Counted from the stretch's first letter, positions 1 to 9,490 are shown. The stretch: 44,904 nucleotides of DNA from an uncultured Puniceicoccaceae bacterium (GCA_913044165.1 CAJWMY010000007.1:1-44904), one strand, 5' to 3'. Translations and numbers: made by a program. Notes: generated from the sequence alone by a model not told the origin.

Positions 1-53
1 GCGCCTGACTACGGATCAGGAGGTTAGGGGTTCGACTCCTCTCGGGTGTGCCA
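1..53 (+). tRNA. tRNA-Arg(ACG), 3' part
   Basis: The window opens inside a tRNA. An anticodon stem CCTGA/TCAGG (4-8 with 16-20) encloses the loop CTACGGA (9-15), which places anticodon ACG at 11-13 (arginine, CGN codons). A T-arm follows (agggg/cctct around loop ttcgact), then the 3' acceptor strand cgggtgt, discriminator G at 50 and an encoded CCA at 51-53. The 5' acceptor and D-arm lie outside the window, so the gene is partial here. Confidence 0.93.
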
Positions 54-73
54 TTAATTATTAAAATTTCAAA

Positions 74-80
74 AGTTTCA
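74..80 (-). promoter_or_regulatory. TGAAACT motif upstream of xylAB (possible operator)
   Basis: The 7-mer TGAAACT reads on the - strand 67 bp before the xylA ATG. On the same strand it continues as GAAACTTTTGAAAT, a loose direct repeat of GAAA. The same 7-mer occurs in the intergenic regions before the receptor, the PEP-CTERM/xylR pair, the 1628-residue protein and the sulfatase operon/galM pair. A role as a XylR site is inference. The motif also occurs before rpmF and inside coding sequence. Confidence 0.3.
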
Positions 81-147
81 AAATTGTATATAACTGCTTC
101 ATTTCGAAGCCTTGATTTCAATCAACATATTTTGTAGAGTGCGTATT

Positions 148-1452
148 ATGGAATATTTTAAATGCCCTAAAATTCAGTACGAAGGACCAACATCAAAAAA
201 TCCTTTCTCTTTTAAACACTATGACGAAAACGCCTTAATTGAAGGAAAAAGCATGAAAGATCATTTGCGTTTTGCTGCTCCTTACTGGCATGTTATGCGC
301 AATTCTTTGGCAGATCCTTTTGGAGATGGTACTGCCCTAATGCCTTGGGATGATGGTTCAAAATCAATTGAAAATGCTCTTAATCGAGTTGATGTGTTTT
401 TTGAATTCCTAGAAAAAATGGGGATTGATTTTTATTGTTGGCACGATCGGGATATCGCTCCTGAGCTTAACGATTTAAGCGCATCAAATAAAGCATTAGA
501 TGCAGTTGTTGAAAAATTAAATGATAAACAATCAGAGACAGGCGTAAAACTATTATGGGGAACTGCCTGCTTATTTTCACATCCTAGATATTCTCAAGGA
601 GCTGCCACTTCTCCTAGCGCTGATGTTTATGCTTATGCCGCTGCTCAAGTTAAAAAAGCTATGGAATGTACCCATGCTTTAGATGGTCTAGGTTATACTT
701 TTTGGGGAGGTCGAGAAGGTTATGCTACACTTCTTAATACAAATATGAAAAGAGAATTAGACCACCTTGCACACTTTCTTCACATGGCAGTAGATCACGC
801 AAAGAAAATCGGATTTAAGGGCGCATTCTATATTGAACCCAAACCTAGAGAACCTTCAACTCACCAATATGACTCTGATTCTGCTGCTTGCTTAAACTTT
901 TTAAGAGAATACAACTTAATTGATCACTTTACCTTAAATATTGAAACTAATCATGCAACATTAGCTGGTCATACTATGGAGCATGAGTTAACTGTTGCTA
1001 TAAATGCCGGCCGCCTAGGAAGCATTGATGCAAATCAAGGAGATGAATTAATTGGATGGGATACAGATCAATTTCCTTCTAATATCTATCTGACTACTCA
1101 AGTGATGATGAAAGTTCTTGAGATGGGAGGATTAAAAAGTGGAGGTCTAAATTTTGATGCTAAGAGACGAAGGGAATCCCATGATCCCATTGATTTAATA
1201 TATGCCCATATTGGAGGAATGGATGCTTTTGCTCGAGGATTAAAAATCGCTCATGCTATACGTGAAGATGGGCGTCTTTCAAAATTCCTAAAAGAACGTT
1301 ATGAAACATTTGATTCAGGTATTGGATTAGATGTAGATGTGTCTAAGTCGACTTTTGAAAGTCTTGAACAATATGCAATTAAAAGTGGAGAGCCCATATT
1401 GGCTAGTGGAAGACAAGAATTATTAGAAAATTTAATTAACGAATTCATTTAG
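148..1452 (+). CDS. xylA: Xylose isomerase
   Basis: This cytoplasmic enzyme interconverts D-xylose and D-xylulose, the first intracellular step of xylose catabolism. The 434-residue product is close to E. coli XylA (440) and carries the family signatures: catalytic His99 with Asp102 in YCWHDRD, WGGREGY near 186-192, and the metal-site glutamates Glu230 in IEPKP and Glu266 in [12 protein letters not shown], each two residues short of E. coli numbering. The reading frame also opens at a TTG at 112. The ATG at 148 is preferred because homology starts there ([13 protein letters not shown]). No strong Shine-Dalgarno is visible. xylB follows after 4 bases, so the two are surely co-transcribed. The only upstream space is the 94 bases after the tRNA, which hold a TGAAACT motif (74-80) and AT-rich -10-like sequence around 87-94. 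Confidence 0.97.
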   Translation: MEYFKCPKIQYEGPTSKNPFSFKHYDENALIEGKSMKDHLRFAAPYWHVMRNSLADPFGDGTALMPWDDGSKSIENALNRVDVFFEFLEKMGIDFYCWHDRDIAPELNDLSASNKALDAVVEKLNDKQSETGVKLLWGTACLFSHPRYSQGAATSPSADVYAYAAAQVKKAMECTHALDGLGYTFWGGREGYATLLNTNMKRELDHLAHFLHMAVDHAKKIGFKGAFYIEPKPREPSTHQYDSDSAACLNFLREYNLIDHFTLNIETNHATLAGHTMEHELTVAINAGRLGSIDANQGDELIGWDTDQFPSNIYLTTQVMMKVLEMGGLKSGGLNFDAKRRRESHDPIDLIYAHIGGMDAFARGLKIAHAIREDGRLSKFLKERYETFDSGIGLDVDVSKSTFESLEQYAIKSGEPILASGRQELLENLINEFI

Positions 1453-1456
1453 AGCC

Positions 1457-3010
1457 ATGGCTTACTCCTTGGGAATAGATGCTTCTACTCAAAGCATATC
1501 AGCAATTGTATTAAATCTTGATGATAACGAAATTTTGTGCGAATGCTCTGTAAATTTTGGAGAAAACCTACCAAAATATAATGCACCTAATGGCTTTATT
1601 AATGGAAATGCAACAGGTGAGATCTTCGCAGACCCACTTATGTGGCTTGATGCTTTAGATATACTTTTTGAAAAACTTCAGCTAATATGTGATTTGAATA
1701 AAATCACCTCCATCTCTGGAGCAGGCCAACAACATGGCTCGGTTTATCTAAATGATAAATGGATAAAAACCTGCGAAAACCTAGACCCAAAAAGTTCATT
1801 ATCGGAGCAAATTGCCCCTTGCCTTAGTAGAAAATACTCACCGATATGGATGGACAAATCAACTACCCAAGAGTGCCAAGAAATAACACATTCATTAGGT
1901 GGCAACAGAGAAATTTGCCGTAAATCTGGATCTGTTGCAATTGAAAGATTCTCAGGGCCACAGATTAGACGATTCTATAAAAATCATTTAGAGGACTATC
2001 CTCAAACAAAGAGGATTCATTTAGTTAGCTCATTCATATGCTCAATAATTGCCGGAAAAGACTCTGCCATAGATACAGGAGATGGGGCAGGAATGAACCT
2101 GATGAATATTGATAGCAATACGTGGGATGTAGATTTATTAAAAGCTACAGCACCTGGTCTACTAGATAGGCTTCCAAATATTTCGCAAGGCAATACAATT
2201 ATTGGATGTGTCTCAGGTTATTTTGTTAGAAAATTCAACTTAAATTCGGAAGCAGAAGTCGTTATATTTACTGGAGATAATCCAAGCAGTCTTGTTGGTA
2301 TGGCTTCCAGTTCACCTGGGAAAAAAGTTATTTCACTCGGAACTTCAGATACGTTTTTTGCTGCCATGCCTGAGACTCTTTCAGACCCCAATGGATTTGG
2401 ACATGTATTTGGTAATCCAAGTGGAGGATCAATGTCGTTACAATGCTTTTTGAATGGTTCGCTAGCAAGGGAAAAGGTCAGGAAAAAATATAAATTTTCT
2501 TGGGAAGAATTTAATCAAGCTATTAAAGATACCTCGCCCGGATCTAATGGAAACTATATGTTACCTTTCTTTAGTCCAGAAATTAGTCCGCTTTACGATG
2601 GCCAAAATCCAATTCTTGAAGGTACGAAAAGCTTTGAAAATTGGTCTAATCCAAAACTTGCTATTAGAGCTTGCTTGGAGGGTCAATTTCTCAATATGAA
2701 AATTCATACTAAATGGATGAAATCAAATACTTCGACTATATATGTAACAGGTGGTGCGTCCCAAAATAATACAATCCTTCAAATTATTTCTGACATTTTT
2801 CAATCAGACATTAAAAAATCCGAAGTTACTGGTTCAGTGGCTTTAGGTGCAGCTATGCGAGCTGCTCAGCATTGTATGAAGATTGATCTTTCAATCCTTG
2901 AAAATAATTTTTGCAGGTTCAGTAATGATGTTATAAATCCAAATGTTGATAACGAAAATATATACCTAGAAGCCGAATCTAATATTAAAACTTTATTACT
3001 TACTATATAA
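1457..3010 (+). CDS. xylB: Xylulokinase (FGGY family)
   Basis: This kinase phosphorylates D-xylulose to xylulose 5-phosphate with ATP, feeding the pentose phosphate pathway. The 517-residue protein shows the FGGY layout: an N-terminal actin-like lobe opening with GIDASTQS, the substrate-side motif SGAGQQHGSVY, WMDKST, a likely catalytic Asp274 in FTGDNPS, LGTSDTFF in the second lobe, and the C-terminal nucleotide-site motif VTGGASQN. It lies 4 bases after xylA and is the last gene of that + strand unit. It converges on the receptor gene with only 14 bases between the stops, and no clear terminator fits there. The GQQHG motif and the xylA neighbour make xylulokinase more likely than another FGGY kinase. 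Confidence 0.95.
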   Translation: MAYSLGIDASTQSISAIVLNLDDNEILCECSVNFGENLPKYNAPNGFINGNATGEIFADPLMWLDALDILFEKLQLICDLNKITSISGAGQQHGSVYLNDKWIKTCENLDPKSSLSEQIAPCLSRKYSPIWMDKSTTQECQEITHSLGGNREICRKSGSVAIERFSGPQIRRFYKNHLEDYPQTKRIHLVSSFICSIIAGKDSAIDTGDGAGMNLMNIDSNTWDVDLLKATAPGLLDRLPNISQGNTIIGCVSGYFVRKFNLNSEAEVVIFTGDNPSSLVGMASSSPGKKVISLGTSDTFFAAMPETLSDPNGFGHVFGNPSGGSMSLQCFLNGSLAREKVRKKYKFSWEEFNQAIKDTSPGSNGNYMLPFFSPEISPLYDGQNPILEGTKSFENWSNPKLAIRACLEGQFLNMKIHTKWMKSNTSTIYVTGGASQNNTILQIISDIFQSDIKKSEVTGSVALGAAMRAAQHCMKIDLSILENNFCRFSNDVINPNVDNENIYLEAESNIKTLLLTI

Positions 3011-3024
3011 AATCAAGGGATTAT

Positions 3025-6000
3025 TTAGAAATAAAAGCCAGCTGAAAAAACAATATTCCTTCCTTCAGTGTATCGGGCATTGTTTAGCCCTGTACTAATT
3101 AAAGTTCTTTCATCAAATATATTATTAAAGTTCATTTGTAAAGTTGTCCAAGGAATACCTTTATTAATTTTACCTGACCATTTAATAAAAAAGTCAGTGT
3201 TAAATTGGTCTTCTAACCAAAAAGTATGCCACTTAGGATTTTTTGTGATAGTCGAATTTCCACCGGAAGCATAATCCTCTACATTGACAGGGATATAATC
3301 TGATTGTCCATCTCCATCTAGATCTTCAAAATAATGACTTAATAGGGCTGCAGACCTATATTTTTGATTTAATCCTAAAGTTGTACCTTTTAGTTTTCCA
3401 TTATTAAACTTATACCTAAAAGTAATGTTTACATTATGATCAGATGTACCTGCAGTAGGCAACCCCTCAAGTATATCTAATGCAGACTGTAATATTGTAG
3501 TTTTAAGATAAGCATATCCTAAGAAAATAGATATATTATCTGTAGGATTTGCATATAAATCTAATTCTATTCCCCTACTCCGAACTTCTTCATCTGCTAC
3601 CCTGAATCCCTTCGGATTAAAGTCCGCTCTTAATCTAGGCAAATTTGTGTCTTCATCAATAATAGTCTGACCGTAACGGTCAGTATATAAATAATAATCA
3701 TAAATCTCAGATGGTAAGTGCCCATTAGAATATGCTTCCGTTCTCATTGATCCATTTGGATTTAGTCCAGGATATATCGATTGTAGCATCGGCCAACTAA
3801 TATTCTGCCTTTGCTCATTTTTTTTATCAATTGTAAATGCCGTAAGTTGTCCATTAAATACACCATCCGGCGTACTTAATTTAAATCCGACTTCTGTGCC
3901 TTCTCCGGTTTCCGGAGGCGTAATGTCACCAAAAACATCAAATTGAAAACCTGTAGGAGAAATTACAGATTTCGAATAGTTCCCAAAAACTGCTAAGCTT
4001 TTTGTCATCCAATATAATCCACCAATTGATGGAGTCCAAACTGGATTCGTTGTAGTTTCTGATTTAATTGCAAGATCTGCCAAACTTGTCCCCCCGCTAA
4101 TTAATTGATTATTTGTATCATCTTGATCCCCGCCTGTAACATAACTAGAGTTATCAACATTTCTTAGCTTAAATCTTGAGTAAAGACTGTCAGTCTCTAT
4201 TAAATCTCTCCTAGCTCCTATTAATGTCCTAAATTTTCCATCAAAGTATGACCCTGAGGCAGCCATCCATAATCCAGTAGAGTCTACAACTGCCTCTGCT
4301 TGGTATAAATTCTTCCAATTCCCTCTATTCAATTCTCCCAAAGGTATTTGATAATTAGTTATCCAATTAGGAGAACCTGCATATTGATGACCCTCCGTAG
4401 TTTCATTTACATAAGCCCTACTACCTTCTAAACCATACAATATGTCATACAAGCTTACTGGATCTGAAACGAGGTCTCTTCTTAAAAATAAATTTAGGTC
4501 TGGACCCCATGCTCTAGCATTCTCACTGACAAGTTCTAACTGAGATCTTGATGCTTCTCTGTGGTCTAAATCAATTCCTAATAAAAACTGCTGATTCCCA
4601 GGAATTAAATCCAAATCCTCATCATATGAAAATGTGATTCTAGCTGACTTATTCGTATCTCTATTCGTAGCTTTTTGCCACTGCCTCTTAATAAATGGCT
4701 CTAAAAACTCAACTGATGAGGACATCATGGAAGGTAAAGGATAATCAGCAAATATAGCATTATTTCCATCTTCATTAAGATAGGCATCATCTTCAGTAAT
4801 AGCATCAATCATGCGGAGTAAATTTGGCTGAATATAATCTCTCCACATCCAAGACAAATCTGCTGATGAATCTAAATCATATTTAAAAAGATCATAAACC
4901 TTAGTTGTATTATCCCAAAATTCTGAGTTAGCTTTATCAGAGTCATCCTGATCTTGAGCAGCATCGCTTATCAAAATCTTATAGATTTGTTTTGCTATTG
5001 AACGCTTTTGTAGCCTTACCTCGTCTGGGATACTATTACCGATAACTAAACCATCTAGTGGTTGCATAGTGCCTCTAGCTGTTAGTTGTGCTAAATCAAC
5101 ACCTGGTTGGGCTAAAGTTATTCGTGTATTTCCATTAAGGCCTTCCATTGTCCAGTTAGGAATAGCATCATAAATTAATTTTTCCCCATCCTCGGTTAAT
5201 ATAAAGTCAGCTAAGTTGATTGAGAAATATTCATTTGCACCAGTTCCCTGATCATCCCACTGCCCATTTCCATTTGCGTCTGTAAATTGTTCCCCAACAT
5301 CCCAACTGCCATTTTCATTAGTATCAGTAAATAATTCCGCTGCCTCATACTTTGAATACTCTGTATTTGTCCAGTTGAATGTTTCATAAGGATCACTAGA
5401 ATTTCTACTTAGACGATCAGCAAAATTTACGGCACCATTACTATAATTAGTCAGCTCATTTCTGTATTTTTCTACATTAACATACCTATCAAGGCGTAAC
5501 ATATTTAGCTGAGCTGTACCCCTAACTGAATCCATTTTTCCATTCGTCAAAACATTGTTAAGGATATCAAATAAAGAAGTACCTCCTTGGTCACTAGTTA
5601 GCAAATAGCCTAGATTAGATTCATAATTTAAATGACTGTTTTCAAGGAAATCTTTAACCCTCGCATAGAACTTACCTAATTCGTAAAGCTTTTCTAAATC
5701 CGTTTCGGCATCATCTAAATTAAGAAAATTATTTACGAAAAATTCTGCCATATGCTCCTTATGAACATCTGCATCTGTTATCATCTTAGTCTTATCAAAA
5801 ACTTGGCTATAATCTATACCTAGACCACTGCCTAAATTAAGAAAATCAGGCTCCCCGTCTGCATCAACATAAGCCTCTCCTTCATCCCATAAACCGTTAC
5901 CATTAGAGTCTATAAATGACTCTTCTGCATCCCATTCATTATCACCATCGATATCATTGAATGCTTCTCCTTCATCCCATTGACCATTGGAATTATCGTC

Positions 6001-9000
6001 TACATAGCCTTCTTCAGCATCCCATTGACCATTTCCAACTTCATCCCTAAATGGTGCTGCAGAATTCAAACCACCCTGCCACGCAACTATGTCTCTAACT
6101 AAAAGACTTCTCACCTCATCTAAGCTATAATCACGGAAACCATCATTGTCTAAATCTTCGAATCTAACCTCACCTTCATCCCATAAATTATTGCCATTGG
6201 TATCTGTGAATGCTTCGCCAACATCCCAAATATCATTTCCATTTCTATCAATAAATAACTCACCCGCATCGTATATGCCACTATCACTTTGATCCTCTTC
6301 TCCTGGATCAAATAATTGATTACCATTTAAATCTATATAATGAAACTCCCCGAGGTCCGTAAATTCTTCTCCATCATCCCAAATGCCATTATTATTAACA
6401 TCAACATAGGACTCTTCGTCGTCCCAAATACCATTCCCATCGATGTCATTGAATGCTTCTCCATCATCCCAAGTACCATTTCCATTAGTATCTGTAAAGG
6501 ATTCTGCAGCATCCCATAAACCATTTCCTCTATCCCAAATGCCATTCTTGCCATCTATAAATGGTTCAGCATCGTCCCAAATCCCATTGTCATTTCTATC
6601 TGTGAAGGATTCACCAAGATCCCAAATGCCATTCTCGTTTGTATCCGTATAAGATTCTGCCATATCCCACCGGCCATTACCAAAGTCATCAAATCCCTCG
6701 CCTTCATCCCATTGACCATTTCCATTTCCCGCGTCAATAAATCCTTCCCTAGAATCCCATTCTCCATTTCCATTAGTATCTGTGAATGCTTCTCCATCAT
6801 CCCAAATACCATTTCCAATATCTGAGAATGGCTCAGCATCGTCCCAAACTCCATTCCAATTCAAATCAGTTAACGCTTCGCCTGGGTCCCATACTCCATT
6901 TCCATTATCATCTGTGAATTCTTCTGCCCCATCATGTACAAAATTCCAATTTGCGTCTGTAAATGATTCTCCTGGATCCCATACTCCGTTTCCTATATCG
7001 ACGAATGATTCTGCTTCATCTCTTGTACCATTTCCATTTCCTGCATCTACAAAATCTTCTCCTGTATCATACATGCCATTCCCGATATCAAAGTAAGGCT
7101 CACCAACATCATAATCCCCATTGAAATTAGAGTCTACGTATGGATCTATTGACTCATCAAAAACTCCATTAGGTAAATCGGCAAATAATTCGCCTTGATC
7201 GTATCTACCATTACGAGTGTCAATAAATATCTCACCAAAATCATACGTATCATTTATTGAATCTTCAAACAAATCAGAATCTAAATCGTAGAATCCATTA
7301 AGGGAATCTGTAAATGCTTCTCCCAAATCATAAACTCCGTTAAATTCATCTAGAAAGTCTTCTCCTTCGTCCCATATACTATTATTATTAATATCAGAAA
7401 GAATTTCAGCAGAATCGAATATGCCATTGCCATTTACATCATTGAAATTCTCACTCGTATTCGAGTCTAAGACATTAAGCATTGCCCATGCGCCATTTGC
7501 ATTAGTCAAATCAACTAAAACACTCTCATAGGGAGATTGTTCTCCCATTAATTTTCGTGGATCCGCATTATAATCATTAATTGAGCGTAATGTTGGAAAT
7601 CTGACTGTCCTTCCATAACCTGAAGAAAATCTCAACTGATTAGCTGACCAGCCAGAAGATAGAGATTCTGAAAGAACATCTTCATATGAAACAGAAATTT
7701 TAAAATCTAAATTATCTGTTATTGCATTTTCATAATCTACTAGGAAAAATTCAAAATCCCTATCGACATATGAGTCAGGCCCAAAACCTGTTCCGCTATT
7801 TGAATAGTCAATATTTTTAAAAAGATTCTTAATATCTTCTCTGGTTTGAATAAAATCAGGAACCAAGGAACCTCCAGGATCACCAGACCAGATTTTAGGG
7901 TGTTGTGACCTAGTCAAATATCCTCCAGTAAATGCTTCATCAGCGTCATTGAATTGCCCATCTCTATTAGCATCTACATAGGACTCTGGAAGATCTAGGT
8001 TTTGATCGGACTTTTGTATTGTGCCCTTCGAATATTCAACATTATGACTAAATTTGCTATTTCCATCTACATCAAAATAATTAGTCGATGGCATCCCATT
8101 GTTGTCATAATCTATAAAACCAAATACACCATTATATGGATAATTATATGCAACATTGTTCTGTCCTTCAATATTTGGATAAATACCTAGAGGGTCTCCT
8201 GATTGAAAGCGATTAACTTTCGAATAATTTGAAACATAATTAAAGAAATCATCATCCATCAATTGAGCAATTTTAGAATCCGCAACTATTCCATTTGGTA
8301 AGCCTGTTGGTCCACTAGCCACCTTAAAAGTTCCTCCAGTTAAGGACCTACTAGCTCTTCCTCCTTCAAAATGGAAACGAAGCCTACTGGAAGGACTTAA
8401 GTTATGCATCAGTTCTAATGTTGCTCCAGTGAATCCCTGATACTTATGATCTAAATCAAATTCTCGATACTTATCTACAAACATGAATCGAGCAGCAGTC
8501 TTATCATTGATAACTCGGTTAATATCAAAAGTAAATTTATTCCAACTCTTGTCACCTATTTCTATAAGAAGACTACCCCTGTCCTTGCTTAATTGAGCAG
8601 TTTTTGAAATAACATTTACCTTCCCTCCTGGATCAGCTTGGCCGTATATTAAACTGTTAGCACCTCTAATAATATCTGAACGACCAACATTATACCAATC
8701 TAATGGTGAATAACGTGGCATAAATTCATATAATTGATTACGGGTTAGAAATCCTCTAAACCTAATCTCTTGGTTATTATAAACATTGCCCTCAGCTTCA
8801 ATACTAGGAACAAAGTTCCCTAAATCTGCCAAAGTTTTCATTCCAAAATCTCTAATCATTTCCTCATTCACAGTGGAAATTGTCATTGGAATATTCTTAG
8901 TTAATTCGTTTGTCCGTGTCCCAGCTAAAGTATTAGCTGAGTAATAGCCCTTATCTTTGTCGTCGGAAACAACAAAGTCAGGCAAGATATAAAAATCTGC

Positions 9001-9096
9001 CTCTACAGATTCCTCAACACCATTAAGTGATAAATTTAGAGTTGCAAAAATTAAGACTAAATGAATGGGGAAATATGAGGGCTTAAAATGTAACAT
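3025..9096 (-). CDS. Giant TonB-dependent outer-membrane receptor with repeat insertion
   Basis: This is an outer-membrane active-transport receptor; xylan fragments are the likely cargo by context only. The chosen ATG at 9096 gives 2023 residues with a signal peptide (hydrophobic run about 8-25). A TTG at 9117 would add 7 residues. A TonB-box-like LPDFVVSDD is followed by a plug domain (about 55-165: NIPMTIS, IRFRGF, RGANSLIYGQADPGGKVNVIS). Barrel strands follow, and the C-terminus ends in Phe (NIVFSAGFYF). Typical receptors have 700-1100 residues. The excess is a region of about 740 residues with roughly 35 Asp/Asn/Gly repeats (about 551-1081), a helix-rich segment (about 1090-1440) and two more repeats near 1252-1289. 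Strands flank the insertion, so an extracellular loop is inferred. No SusD-like partner is present. An EF-hand gene lies upstream on the same strand, 127 bases away. Confidence 0.92.
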   Translation of the reverse strand: MLHFKPSYFPIHLVLIFATLNLSLNGVEESVEADFYILPDFVVSDDKDKGYYSANTLAGTRTNELTKNIPMTISTVNEEMIRDFGMKTLADLGNFVPSIEAEGNVYNNQEIRFRGFLTRNQLYEFMPRYSPLDWYNVGRSDIIRGANSLIYGQADPGGKVNVISKTAQLSKDRGSLLIEIGDKSWNKFTFDINRVINDKTAARFMFVDKYREFDLDHKYQGFTGATLELMHNLSPSSRLRFHFEGGRASRSLTGGTFKVASGPTGLPNGIVADSKIAQLMDDDFFNYVSNYSKVNRFQSGDPLGIYPNIEGQNNVAYNYPYNGVFGFIDYDNNGMPSTNYFDVDGNSKFSHNVEYSKGTIQKSDQNLDLPESYVDANRDGQFNDADEAFTGGYLTRSQHPKIWSGDPGGSLVPDFIQTREDIKNLFKNIDYSNSGTGFGPDSYVDRDFEFFLVDYENAITDNLDFKISVSYEDVLSESLSSGWSANQLRFSSGYGRTVRFPTLRSINDYNADPRKLMGEQSPYESVLVDLTNANGAWAMLNVLDSNTSENFNDVNGNGIFDSAEILSDINNNSIWDEGEDFLDEFNGVYDLGEAFTDSLNGFYDLDSDLFEDSINDTYDFGEIFIDTRNGRYDQGELFADLPNGVFDESIDPYVDSNFNGDYDVGEPYFDIGNGMYDTGEDFVDAGNGNGTRDEAESFVDIGNGVWDPGESFTDANWNFVHDGAEEFTDDNGNGVWDPGEALTDLNWNGVWDDAEPFSDIGNGIWDDGEAFTDTNGNGEWDSREGFIDAGNGNGQWDEGEGFDDFGNGRWDMAESYTDTNENGIWDLGESFTDRNDNGIWDDAEPFIDGKNGIWDRGNGLWDAAESFTDTNGNGTWDDGEAFNDIDGNGIWDDEESYVDVNNNGIWDDGEEFTDLGEFHYIDLNGNQLFDPGEEDQSDSGIYDAGELFIDRNGNDIWDVGEAFTDTNGNNLWDEGEVRFEDLDNDGFRDYSLDEVRSLLVRDIVAWQGGLNSAAPFRDEVGNGQWDAEEGYVDDNSNGQWDEGEAFNDIDGDNEWDAEESFIDSNGNGLWDEGEAYVDADGEPDFLNLGSGLGIDYSQVFDKTKMITDADVHKEHMAEFFVNNFLNLDDAETDLEKLYELGKFYARVKDFLENSHLNYESNLGYLLTSDQGGTSLFDILNNVLTNGKMDSVRGTAQLNMLRLDRYVNVEKYRNELTNYSNGAVNFADRLSRNSSDPYETFNWTNTEYSKYEAAELFTDTNENGSWDVGEQFTDANGNGQWDDQGTGANEYFSINLADFILTEDGEKLIYDAIPNWTMEGLNGNTRITLAQPGVDLAQLTARGTMQPLDGLVIGNSIPDEVRLQKRSIAKQIYKILISDAAQDQDDSDKANSEFWDNTTKVYDLFKYDLDSSADLSWMWRDYIQPNLLRMIDAITEDDAYLNEDGNNAIFADYPLPSMMSSSVEFLEPFIKRQWQKATNRDTNKSARITFSYDEDLDLIPGNQQFLLGIDLDHREASRSQLELVSENARAWGPDLNLFLRRDLVSDPVSLYDILYGLEGSRAYVNETTEGHQYAGSPNWITNYQIPLGELNRGNWKNLYQAEAVVDSTGLWMAASGSYFDGKFRTLIGARRDLIETDSLYSRFKLRNVDNSSYVTGGDQDDTNNQLISGGTSLADLAIKSETTTNPVWTPSIGGLYWMTKSLAVFGNYSKSVISPTGFQFDVFGDITPPETGEGTEVGFKLSTPDGVFNGQLTAFTIDKKNEQRQNISWPMLQSIYPGLNPNGSMRTEAYSNGHLPSEIYDYYLYTDRYGQTIIDEDTNLPRLRADFNPKGFRVADEEVRSRGIELDLYANPTDNISIFLGYAYLKTTILQSALDILEGLPTAGTSDHNVNITFRYKFNNGKLKGTTLGLNQKYRSAALLSHYFEDLDGDGQSDYIPVNVEDYASGGNSTITKNPKWHTFWLEDQFNTDFFIKWSGKINKGIPWTTLQMNFNNIFDERTLISTGLNNARYTEGRNIVFSAGFYF
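5230..5340 (-). repeat. Two outlying copies of the acidic repeat
   Basis: Two more units (DTNENGSWDVGEQFT and DANGNGQWDD) sit about 170 residues beyond the main array, separated from it by the helix-rich segment of the receptor. This suggests that the helical segment was inserted into, or trapped within, an originally continuous array. Confidence 0.8.
5855..7446 (-). repeat. About 35 tandem acidic repeats inside the receptor gene
   Basis: Each unit is 14-16 residues (42-48 bases) with pattern D-x-N-G-N-G-x-W-D-x-G-E-x-F-T/V, for example DTNGNGTWDDGEAFN and DDNGNGVWDPGEALT. Early units (towards 7446) are more divergent and use Tyr or Phe in place of Trp; central and late units are more regular. 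The D-x-N-x-N-G spacing resembles calcium-binding loops of EF-hand, dockerin or thrombospondin-3 type, so calcium binding is inferred. Copies are clearly related at DNA level but diverged, which argues against very recent expansion. Two further units lie at about 5230-5340, and a related D-A-N-R-D-G-Q unit lies near 7930-7985. Confidence 0.9.
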
Positions 9097-9176
9097 AATG
9101 GTATAAAAAGATGACAATTATACAAAATAGAATCATTTTCATCAACCGACAAAAATGACTCTATTGTAATGATTTT

Positions 9177-9183
9177 TGAAACT
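9177..9183 (+). promoter_or_regulatory. TGAAACT motif upstream of the receptor gene
   Basis: This exact copy of the 7-mer lies in the 127-base gap between the EF-hand gene and the receptor start. A weak inverted repeat (ctagc/gctag, 9182-9186 with 9192-9196) overlaps it. ATTGTAAT at 9163-9170 also matches the core of the palindrome at 12570-12581. Its function is unproven. Confidence 0.28.
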
Positions 9184-9223
9184 AGCAATAAGCTAGCTTT
9201 GATTATTTTAAAGGAATAAAAAA

Positions 9224-9490
9224 TTACTTCGAAGCAGTAAATTCCTCTAATGTAATTTCCCCATTTTTATCTTTGTCATGGTAATTGAAAAACTTATGGC
9301 TTTCTGCCTCTGGCCTTCCCCATTTTGTACGAGTTTGAACAAACTCATCTTTAGTAACAACACCATTAGAATCTTTATCGAAAGATTTTTCAAAACGTTT
9401 TGTTTTTGCTTCAACAGAATCTGCAAAGATAAAGTTTAAAGGAGCAGAGACGAGAATAAGGAGTAATAAAATAGAATTAAATTTAATCAT
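9224..9490 (-). CDS. Small secreted EF-hand protein
   Basis: This 88-residue protein has an N-terminal signal peptide (MIKFNSILLLLILVSAPLNFIFA, cleavage near residue 23) and two canonical 12-residue EF-hand loops. The first has ligands Asp38, Asp40, Asn42 and Glu49; the second has Asp72, Asp74, Asn76, Glu78 and Glu83. It is predicted to be periplasmic or surface-located and to bind calcium. Its enzymatic role, if any, is not visible. It lies just upstream of the receptor with the Asp/Asn/Gly repeats, and both are predicted calcium binders, which suggests a shared calcium-dependent surface process (inference). Similar small EF-hand proteins are common in Planctomycetota and Verrucomicrobiota, so a specific function cannot be named. 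Confidence 0.88.
   Translation of the reverse strand: MIKFNSILLLLILVSAPLNFIFADSVEAKTKRFEKSFDKDSNGVVTKDEFVQTRTKWGRPEAESHKFFNYHDKDKNGEITLEEFTASK

Noticed and set aside
1-53. tRNA-Arg at the left edge as an integration site for the whole locus
   Set aside because: I saw no second copy of the tRNA 3' end near 37974-38000 and no integrase. The locus shows no obvious difference in base use from the flanking housekeeping genes. The neighbourhood alone is not enough.
112-147. TTG at 112 as the xylA start
   Set aside because: The 12 extra residues fall outside the family N-terminus, and the ATG at 148 begins the conserved sequence.
6333-7096. Several medium-length open frames on both strands inside the receptor repeat region
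   Set aside because: They are low-complexity shadows produced by the repetitive coding sequence in other frames, with no start signals or homology.
5855-7446. CRISPR-like or non-coding satellite array
   Set aside because: The regular 42-48 base spacing is a codon-phased protein repeat in one open frame. Copies differ mainly at tolerated positions and there are no unique spacers.
3025-9096. A SusC/SusD pair
   Set aside because: The receptor lacks a visible carboxypeptidase-like N-terminal extension and no SusD-like lipoprotein gene is present, so the Bacteroidetes-type label was not used.
9182-9196. Hairpin ctagc/gctag as terminator of the EF-hand gene
   Set aside because: The stem is only 5 bp, AT-containing and without a proper T-run, so it was not listed as a terminator.
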